Shown here in pieces: positions 5,965 through 11,353 of a DNA stretch of 11,353 bases (position 1 is the first letter of the stretch; every line of letters begins with the position of its first letter). The notes under the pieces were generated by a model. It did not search any database. It saw nothing but the letters and a program-made list of their open reading frames with translations, and was not told the DNA's origin. The position numbers and the translations under genes were made by a program. Source of the stretch: Hyphomicrobiales bacterium (GTDB lineage: Bacteria; Pseudomonadota; Alphaproteobacteria; Rhizobiales; JAKIUO01); the NCBI GenBank assembly GCA_027069645.1, contig JALXEI010000317.1, positions 1 to 11,353 of the forward strand. The letters are read 5' to 3'.

Positions 5965-6837
5965 ATGCCAGTTTCTTTTGTTAAATCGGGATCAAAACGG
6001 CTCATCGCCCTGACAGGGCTGTCATTTGCACTGTTTTCAGCCCCGCCAGCCTTCGCACAAATGGCGGAGGGAACGATTTCGGCCACCTATAAAATTGACT
6101 ATAACGGCATCCAGCTTGGCAAACTGCATTTTACCTCCAGCATCAGGGGGCATCGCTATAACCTGGAATCGGCCACGCGGCTTTCGATTCCCCTGCTCGG
6201 ATCCATATTCAACAATCTGAGCTGGCGCGGTTCAACGCGTACCACCGGCACGATCAGCGGCAACCGGCCACACCCCTCCAGCTACAGCTTTGCCTTTGCC
6301 AGTGGCAAAAAGCGCGGCAATGTCAAAATGGATTTTTCCGGTAACCGGATCGTTCGGGTGCGCCGCATACCAAATAAAAAACTGTCAAGTGCGCATGTGC
6401 CGGTGACCCGCGCCCATCTGCAAAAGGTCATGGACCCGATGAGCGCCCTGATGCTGATCAGTCGCACGGGTAAATCCCATCGCTCCGCCTGTGCGCGCAC
6501 GATTCCCGTATATGACGGCAAGCAGCGTTTCAATCTGAAGCTGTCCTACAAGCGCTCTGTTCGTGTCAGGCGCTCCCAGTCGGGCGGCTATGCCGGGCCG
6601 GTGATTATCTGCCGTGTGCGCTATCAACCGATTTCCGGCTACAAGCCGTTTAAAAAAGACGTCAAGTTCATGATCCGCAATCGCGATATCGAACTCTGGC
6701 TGATGCCTCTGCCGCGCAGCCGCAACTATGCCCCCTATCGTCTTGTTCTTCCATTGCCCGTCGGCAGGGCCAACGCCTATCTCGCCCGCTTCAATATCCG
6801 CAGCGCCAGCGGTCGCCAGATTGCGCTCGTCAGATAA
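5965..6837 (+). CDS. Exported DUF3108-domain protein
   Basis: The 290-aa protein has a clear signal peptide. Basic residues precede a hydrophobic core at about 13-26, with a cut after AFA at residue 31. The mature protein is a DUF3108 protein, periplasmic or outer-membrane associated, of unknown biochemical function. Supporting motifs are YKIDYNGIQLGKLHF near 42-56, DPMSALM at 157-163, and CARTIPVYDGKQRF at 176-189, all typical of the family. The protein is strongly basic, with many KR pairs. The start at 5965 has GGAG at 5952-5955 upstream. In many alphaproteobacteria this gene sits just upstream of the SUV3-like helicase, as here, usually after rpmB. rpmB is absent and the MITE-like element lies upstream instead. 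Confidence 0.85.
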   Translation: MPVSFVKSGSKRLIALTGLSFALFSAPPAFAQMAEGTISATYKIDYNGIQLGKLHFTSSIRGHRYNLESATRLSIPLLGSIFNNLSWRGSTRTTGTISGNRPHPSSYSFAFASGKKRGNVKMDFSGNRIVRVRRIPNKKLSSAHVPVTRAHLQKVMDPMSALMLISRTGKSHRSACARTIPVYDGKQRFNLKLSYKRSVRVRRSQSGGYAGPVIICRVRYQPISGYKPFKKDVKFMIRNRDIELWLMPLPRSRNYAPYRLVLPLPVGRANAYLARFNIRSASGRQIALVR

Positions 6838-6849
6838 AGCTGTTTTTCA

Positions 6850-7368
6850 ATGAAAATCAGAAAACAATATGCGGCATTGCCCTATATAAAAAGGGGCAAA
6901 CATATCGAGGTGCTGCTGATCACAAGGCGACGCTCGAAACGCTGGATTATTCCCAAGGGCTGGCCGGAAGAAAAACTCTCGGCGTCGGAGCTCGCGGCCC
7001 TCGAAGCCTTTGAAGAGGCCGGGCTCTCCGGCAAGATCGGCAGGAAATCCATAGGGTCCTTCTGTTATCTCAAACAACTCGATGATGGTCGCCGTATCAC
7101 CTGCAAGGTGGATGTCTATCCGCTTCGCGTCCGGGCCCAGTATCTCGACTGGCCGGAAAAAGGCCAGCGCGAGCTTGCCTGGTTAAAAGCTGCAAAAGCA
7201 GCCGATCTGATTGAAGAAGAGGGGCTGGGCGAACTGATCCTTGAATTCGTGCGAAACAGAAAAAAAGCGAAATCGGCCCCGGGCAAGCCCCCCGGTACAA
7301 AACGCAAAAAAAAGACCGGGCGGCCCAAAAAATCGGGATTGAGCGGCAAACTTTGCGCCAGTCTGTAG
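6850..7368 (+). CDS. NUDIX hydrolase with lysine-rich C-terminal tail
   Basis: The 172-aa protein has an N-terminal Nudix fold that would hydrolyse a nucleoside diphosphate linked to another moiety. The Nudix helix runs from Gly37 to Leu59: PKGWPEEKLSASELAALEAF then EEAGL. The metal-binding glutamates E52, E55 and E56 are present. Two usual box positions are altered: Leu43 in place of Glu, and Leu51 in place of Arg. The GWP-type box resembles the diphosphoinositol-polyphosphate phosphohydrolase-like group, but the substrate is unknown. After about residue 130 comes a lysine-rich, probably disordered tail (KKAKSAPGKPPGTKRKKKTG). It begins 12 bp after the DUF3108 stop with a poor ribosome site, suggesting translational coupling. 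A Nudix gene between DUF3108 and the helicase is not the arrangement I expect. Confidence 0.85.
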   Translation: MKIRKQYAALPYIKRGKHIEVLLITRRRSKRWIIPKGWPEEKLSASELAALEAFEEAGLSGKIGRKSIGSFCYLKQLDDGRRITCKVDVYPLRVRAQYLDWPEKGQRELAWLKAAKAADLIEEEGLGELILEFVRNRKKAKSAPGKPPGTKRKKKTGRPKKSGLSGKLCASL

Positions 7369-7420
7369 AACCAGGAACGTGAAAAAAACGGTAATCCGCT
7401 CACCGGCCAAAACCATACCA

Positions 7421-7427
7421 GGGGGAA
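7421..7427 (+). promoter_or_regulatory. Ribosome binding site that fixes the TTG start of the helicase
   Basis: GGGGGAA lies 7 bases before the TTG at 7435-7437. No in-frame ATG or GTG lies between it and the conserved helicase core. The spacing supports a TTG start. Confidence 0.65.
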
Positions 7428-7434
7428 TTGTTCA

Positions 7435-10299
7435 TTGACCTCGAATCACGGATCCCGCCTCAAACCATCTGCCCAAAAGGCCTTCCCTGTTCGCCATGTT
7501 ACGGCAGTTCTGGGGCCCACCAATACCGGCAAGACCCACCTCGCCATCGAGCGCATGCTGGGCCATGAAAGCGGCATGATCGGTTTGCCCCTGCGTCTGC
7601 TGGCCCGCGAGGTCTATGACAAGCTATGCGCACGCACGGCACCCGAAAATGTCGCGCTGATTACCGGCGAGGAAAAAATAAAGCCGGAAAATCCGCGCTA
7701 CTATGTCTGCACGGTCGAGGCCATGCCCCGTGACGTGAAGGTGGACCTGCTCGCCATAGACGAAATTCAGCTTGCCGCCGACCCTGAACGCGGCCATGTG
7801 TTCACCGACCGCATCATCCACATGCGTGGCAGCCACGAAACCCTGCTGCTGGGGGCCGAAACCATGAAAACGGTCATTCAGCAACTGGTCCCCAATGTCA
7901 ATATCGTCTCGCGGCCACGCCTTTCAAAGCTCATCTATGCGGGACAGAAAAAAATTTCGCGCCTGCCGCGGCGCACGGCCATTGTCGCCTTTTCCGCCTC
8001 CGACGTTTATGCCATTGCCGAACTGATCCGTCGCCAGCGCGGCGGCGCTGCGGTGGTCATGGGGGCCCTGTCACCACGCACCCGCAATGCCCAGGTGGCG
8101 CTTTACCAGTCGGGAGATGTGGACTTTATCGTTGCCACCGACGCCATTGGCATGGGGCTTAATCTCGATGTCGATCACGTCGCCTTTGCCGGTACACGCA
8201 AGTTTGACGGCCAGCGCCACCGCACCTTGCGGCCCGCGGAACTGGCCCAGATTGCCGGGCGCGCCGGTCGCCACCTCAATGACGGAACTTTTGGCGTCAC
8301 GGCCAATGTCGAACCTTTCGAACAACAACTTGTTGACCAGCTTGAGGAGCATCATTTTCCGCTCCTGAAAACATTGCAATGGCGCAACAGCAATCTTGAC
8401 TTTTCCTCTCTTGACCATTTGCGGGCCAGTCTCCTTCATACCCCTGAAAGCACATATCTTGTCAGAACGCGTACCGGCGATGACAGCCAGGCACTGGAAA
8501 CACTCTCGCGGGACGCCGATGTCCAGATGCTGGCCCGCGACCCCGAGTCACTGAAACGTTTGTGGGATGTCTGTCAGTTGCCCGATTACCGCAATGTTTC
8601 CCCGCAACAGCACGCAGACATTATTGCTGCCATATTCAAATATATCATGAGCGACAGCGGTGTTGTTCCCGAGACCTGGTTCGAGGACCAGGTGGCCCAT
8701 GCCAACAATACCAGCGGCGACATCGATACGCTCGCCAACCGTATCGCCCATATTCGCACATGGACAGCGGTTTCCAGTCGCCGTGACTGGCTTCGCGACC
8801 CGAAAAGTTGGCAACAGCGCACACATGAGATAGAAGACCGCCTGTCGGATGCATTGCATGAAAAGCTGACCAAACGTTTTGTTGACCGGCGGACATCGGT
8901 TCTGGTACGTCGCCTTCGGGATGATGAAGAACTGTTTGCCGAGATCGACAGAAAGGGTGATATTTACGTGGAAAAACATTTTGTAGGGCGTTTGCAGGGA
9001 TTTTGCTACAGTCCCGATGGCAATGCCGGCGGGCGCGAGGCAAAGGCCGTGCGAAATGCCGCCAGCCGCATCCTTGCCGGTGAACTGGCCAAAAAGGCCG
9101 GGCAGCTTGTCGCCGCAAGGGACAGTTCCTTTACCCTGACCCGGACCGGCAATATCCTTTTTGAAGGCGAGGTAATCGGACGCCTTGAACGCTCGGACAA
9201 TATCCTCTCACCGGCACCATTGCTGTTTTCCGACGAACATCTTGACGCCGGGGATCGCGAGCGCATCATCAAACGCCTCGAAAGCTGGCTGGCAAACCTC
9301 ATTGGCGAAGTTTTGAAACCGCTTGTCGACTTGCAAACCGCAGAAGATATCACCGGCCTGTCGCGCGGGCTGGCCTTTCAGCTTGTGGAGAATTTCGGCA
9401 GCCTGAAACGATCGGATGTGGCGCAGGAATTGCGTCAGCTCGACCAGACGGCCCGCAAACCGTTGCGCAAATACGGGGTGCGTTTCGGGGCTTTCAATGT
9501 TTTCATCCCGGCTCTGTTGAAACCGGCCGCCGCCGAAATGCTGCTGCTCTTGTGGGCATTGAATGACCAGTCCGAAGATCATATCGAACCCTACGATCTG
9601 CCGGAGCCGCCCCGCGCCGGGCTCACCTCCGATATTGCCGATAATAAACGGCCCGAACAATATTATCGTACAGCCGGTTTTCAGCCCTGCGGGCCTCGCG
9701 TTGTGCGTATGGACATGCTGGAACGTCTGGATCAGCAAATCCGCCCCCTTGTTGTCTGGCGCGCAGACAAAAGCACCACTCCCCGACCGGCCGGAACCAC
9801 GGGCAATGGCGGTTTTCGCGTTCAGGCCGACATGCTCTCCATTCTCGGCTGTAGCTGGGAAGAAATAAAAGAGATCCTGCCAGCGCTTGGTTTTGTCATG
9901 GAACGCCGGAAAATCCCTGTCAAAAGCGACAGCCCCTGGGCCAAAAAAACCTCCCGGGCCGCCCTTGAAGCCCTCGCGGGCCATGTTACGCTTCCTGCCA
10001 CCGATGCCCCGGACAGCGAAGAACAGGTGCCGGAAATCTTCGAGGAAATCTGGCGTCCCCGGCGACGGGAATTTTCACGTCCGGGCCAGCATCGACAGCG
10101 CCGCGGCGATACCGGAAACAGGCCCACACACGGCAAACACCGCGCTCACAGCAAGAACGGAAAAAAAACGGGTGCTACCCGCAAGGATCGGAAAAATACC
10201 GGCAGGCCGCATCGCGCGCCCCGTCGTGCTGACCCGAATTCGCCTTTTGCCGCCCTTGGTGATCTCAAAAAGCAACTGGAACAACAAAAGAAAAAATAA
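7435..10299 (+). CDS. SUV3/MgpS-like superfamily 2 RNA helicase
   Basis: The 954-aa protein is an ATP-dependent helicase of the SUV3-related group common in alphaproteobacteria. The core is N-terminal: Walker A GPTNTGKT at 27-34, GLPLRLLAREVYDKL at 50-64, Walker B DEIQ at 109-112, LLGAETM at 138-144, ATDAIGMGLN at 234-243 and QIAGRAGRH at 272-280. SUV3 relatives unwind RNA or RNA-DNA duplexes and can work with exoribonucleases. The role of the bacterial enzyme is less certain. A long middle region follows, then a strongly basic low-complexity stretch in the last 85 or so residues (KHRAHSKNGKKTGATRKDRK). The final SPFAALGDLKKQLEQQ segment is recurrent in this family. It starts with TTG behind a strong GGGGGAA. 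The stop is 5 bp before the S4 gene, so the two are co-transcribed. Confidence 0.93.
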   Translation: MTSNHGSRLKPSAQKAFPVRHVTAVLGPTNTGKTHLAIERMLGHESGMIGLPLRLLAREVYDKLCARTAPENVALITGEEKIKPENPRYYVCTVEAMPRDVKVDLLAIDEIQLAADPERGHVFTDRIIHMRGSHETLLLGAETMKTVIQQLVPNVNIVSRPRLSKLIYAGQKKISRLPRRTAIVAFSASDVYAIAELIRRQRGGAAVVMGALSPRTRNAQVALYQSGDVDFIVATDAIGMGLNLDVDHVAFAGTRKFDGQRHRTLRPAELAQIAGRAGRHLNDGTFGVTANVEPFEQQLVDQLEEHHFPLLKTLQWRNSNLDFSSLDHLRASLLHTPESTYLVRTRTGDDSQALETLSRDADVQMLARDPESLKRLWDVCQLPDYRNVSPQQHADIIAAIFKYIMSDSGVVPETWFEDQVAHANNTSGDIDTLANRIAHIRTWTAVSSRRDWLRDPKSWQQRTHEIEDRLSDALHEKLTKRFVDRRTSVLVRRLRDDEELFAEIDRKGDIYVEKHFVGRLQGFCYSPDGNAGGREAKAVRNAASRILAGELAKKAGQLVAARDSSFTLTRTGNILFEGEVIGRLERSDNILSPAPLLFSDEHLDAGDRERIIKRLESWLANLIGEVLKPLVDLQTAEDITGLSRGLAFQLVENFGSLKRSDVAQELRQLDQTARKPLRKYGVRFGAFNVFIPALLKPAAAEMLLLLWALNDQSEDHIEPYDLPEPPRAGLTSDIADNKRPEQYYRTAGFQPCGPRVVRMDMLERLDQQIRPLVVWRADKSTTPRPAGTTGNGGFRVQADMLSILGCSWEEIKEILPALGFVMERRKIPVKSDSPWAKKTSRAALEALAGHVTLPATDAPDSEEQVPEIFEEIWRPRRREFSRPGQHRQRRGDTGNRPTHGKHRAHSKNGKKTGATRKDRKNTGRPHRAPRRADPNSPFAALGDLKKQLEQQKKK

Positions 10300-10304
10300 T
10301 CCTC

Positions 10305-10697
10305 ATGCCTCACACCTCGATCCGTATCGACAAATGGCTGTGGTTCACCCGCAAGGTCAAAACACGCTCGAAAGCCACAAGGCTCGTCAGGGATGGCAAG
10401 GTCAGGGTCAATCGTGAGAAAATCAGCCGCGCTTCCCATGCCGTAAGAGTCGGTGACGTCGTGACGGTGACAATCGCCCGGCGCGTTCATGTTCTGGAAG
10501 TGCTTGCCCCCGGGCATCGCCGCGGTCCGGCCACGGAAGCAGCCCTTCTTTACACCGACCTCACCCCCGCCCCTGCACCACAATCGCCATTTCAACCGGC
10601 CCGCCCCGAACGCGACAGGGGGAGCGGGCGCCCCACCAAACGCGAAAGACGCCAGATTGACAGGCTGCGCCGGGACGGTCGTTATCACGAGAGTTGA
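10305..10697 (+). CDS. RNA-binding S4 domain protein (HslR-like)
   Basis: The 130-aa protein has an S4 RNA-binding domain at about 5-65 (SIRIDKWLWFTRKVKTRSKA, then VRDGKVRVN and VRVGDVVTV), the layout of HslR/Hsp15. HslR binds stalled 50S subunits carrying nascent peptidyl-tRNA after heat stress. The function of this homologue is inferred from that family. The C-terminal third is proline- and arginine-rich and ends with GRPTKRERRQIDRLRRDG, a tail common in alphaproteobacterial members. The gene begins 5 bp after the helicase stop and has little ribosome site of its own, so coupling is likely. The helicase-S4-fdxA order is conserved in alphaproteobacteria. Confidence 0.92.
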   Translation: MPHTSIRIDKWLWFTRKVKTRSKATRLVRDGKVRVNREKISRASHAVRVGDVVTVTIARRVHVLEVLAPGHRRGPATEAALLYTDLTPAPAPQSPFQPARPERDRGSGRPTKRERRQIDRLRRDGRYHES

Positions 10698-10808
10698 TAT
10701 AGCCGGTAGCTATGGACATCTCGCCTGCAAACCGGTGTACCTTGTTGATCGGACAACGGTTTATCGCTGACTTTTCGGTGATCTTCGCGTGTTTCGGGTA
10801 TACCAGCC

Positions 10809-10830
10809 GCCCTTGTCCGGCGTTTTTTTT
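10809..10830 (+). terminator. Possible intrinsic terminator after the helicase-S4 operon
   Basis: A short stem, CGCC (10809-10812) with GGCG (10819-10822), leads directly into eight T residues (10823-10830). The T-run is good but the stem is only 4 bp. Two further small hairpins (10699-10713 and 10729-10762) lie between the S4 stop and here. Its position between the S4 gene and fdxA fits a transcription boundary. Confidence 0.45.
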
Positions 10831-10873
10831 GATCTATTTTTTCTAAATCTATTAAATTCCCCGGTTTCGATGC

Positions 10874-10903
10874 TTGACAAGACTCTGGCCACGGGGGCAC
10901 TAA
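10874..10903 (+). promoter_or_regulatory. Candidate fdxA promoter (-35 only is clear)
   Basis: TTGACA at 10874-10879 is a perfect -35 hexamer 57 bp before the fdxA start. The matching -10 region (about 10897-10903, CACTAA-like) is poor. It follows the candidate terminator, so a separate promoter is needed here. AGGGAGAAAG at 10919-10928 is a strong ribosome site for fdxA. Confidence 0.35.
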
Positions 10904-10935
10904 AGACATGAAATCTTCAGGGAGAAAGAAGCAAT

Positions 10936-11277
10936 ATGACCTATGTCGTTATCGATGGCTGCGTGAACTGCAAGCATACTGACTGTGTGGAAGTCTGCCC
11001 GGTGGACTGCTTTTACGAGGGGAAAAACTTTCTCGTTATTCATCCCGATGAATGCATTGATTGCGGTGTCTGTGAACCGGAATGCCCCGTTGATGCCATC
11101 AAGCCCGATACCGAGCCGGGAATGGATAAATGGGTGGAAATCAACGCCAGATATGCCGAGCTGTGGCCCAATATCACTGTCAAGAAAGAGGCCATGCCAG
11201 AAGCCGAAAAATATGCCGATGAAACCGGCAAATTCGAGAAATATTTCTCCGAGGAACCTGGCACCGGCGACGAGTAA
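10936..11277 (+). CDS. fdxA: Seven-iron ferredoxin FdxA
   Basis: The 113-aa protein is a small cytoplasmic electron carrier with one [3Fe-4S] and one [4Fe-4S] cluster. Nine cysteines are visible: C9, C12, C17, C21, C25, C40, C43, C46 and C50. The hallmark CPVDCFYEG is at 21-29 and the second cluster motif CIDCGVCEPECP at 40-51. The C-terminal half is the usual acidic helical tail (KWVEINARYAELWPNI). The start at 10936 has AGGGAGAAAG upstream. In many alphaproteobacteria a CarD/CdnL regulator gene follows. Here the next 8 bp lead straight into a MITE-like repeat, so any carD lies beyond the window. The redox partner is not shown. Confidence 0.95.
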   Translation: MTYVVIDGCVNCKHTDCVEVCPVDCFYEGKNFLVIHPDECIDCGVCEPECPVDAIKPDTEPGMDKWVEINARYAELWPNITVKKEAMPEAEKYADETGKFEKYFSEEPGTGDE

Positions 11278-11284
11278 CACCGTT

Positions 11285-11353
11285 TAGGTCATAAACTCAT
11301 AAACAGGATCGAAATGGCAGGAGCATATTTGCTCCCCCGCTGCGTTGCAAGTT
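11285..11353 (-). repeat. MITE-like palindromic repeat, copy 3 (partial, cut by window end)
   Basis: This starts with TA and the terminal inverted repeat, with a perfect TCATAAAC tandem. Bases 11285-11320 match the reverse complement of the right end of the complete copy. From about 11322 onward the sequence instead matches the direct strand of the left hairpin arm (about 5648-5678), with three mismatches over about 31 bases. It lies 8 bp after the fdxA stop codon, so it would be at the 3' end of the fdxA transcript. Confidence 0.85.

Noticed and set aside
5783..6013. 76-codon frame upstream of and overlapping the DUF3108 start
   Set aside because: It has no family signal, it covers the leader hairpins, and the downstream gene has the better start and ribosome site.
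9208..9984. 258-codon open frame on the minus strand inside the helicase gene
   Set aside because: It is fully antisense to a conserved helicase and shows no family features.
1..11353. CRISPR array, prophage or integron signs
   Set aside because: No regularly spaced direct repeats, phage genes, integrase or attC-like arrays were seen. The only repeats are the MITE-like and REP-like palindromes.

Overview
The window is a piece of an alphaproteobacterial chromosome. The evidence is protein-level: an FdxA-type seven-iron ferredoxin downstream of a SUV3/MgpS-like helicase and an S4-domain RNA-binding protein, a DUF3108 protein of the type found beside that helicase in many alphaproteobacteria, and rsmI divergent from an LpoA-like lipoprotein. 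The genus cannot be told from the sequence. Most genes are ordinary housekeeping or envelope genes. The accessory content is concentrated in the non-coding DNA and in one small toxin-antitoxin-like gene.

Layout. (1) 1-97 is the end of a palindromic, MITE-like repeat that runs off the window. (2) 154-1515 (minus) is a TolC-family outer-membrane efflux protein. (3) 1722-2663 (minus) is rsmI, divergent across a 198-bp spacer from an LpoA-like lipoprotein (2862-4229, plus, GTG start). (4) 4330-4833 encodes what looks like an antitoxin fused to a RelE/ParE-type toxin in one reading frame. It is followed by a small single-pass membrane protein (4855-5232). (5) 5233-5964 is a 732-bp stretch with no convincing gene. 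It holds a pair of GC-rich inverted repeats, a complete 266-bp MITE-like element with 23-bp terminal inverted repeats and TA ends, and a leader with two hairpins that share stem sequences. (6) 5965-10697 (plus) is a compact run: exported DUF3108 protein, Nudix hydrolase, SUV3-like helicase (TTG start), S4 protein. (7) 10936-11277 is fdxA on its own transcription unit. A third copy of the repeat starts 8 bp after its stop codon and runs off the window end.

How it fits together. The helicase, S4 protein and perhaps the Nudix enzyme suggest an RNA-handling group, all three with lysine/arginine-rich tails. TolC, the LpoA-like lipoprotein and the DUF3108 protein act in the envelope.

The most unusual material is the repeat family. 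It has two nested hairpins, ends built from a tandem 8-mer, and one copy whose central hairpin arm appears swapped relative to its end. Every difference between two copies, and between all four visible ends, is silent when the DNA is read outward as a short peptide ending DPVYEFMT-stop. The fused toxin-antitoxin-like gene and the DUF3108 leader hairpins are the next most interesting.
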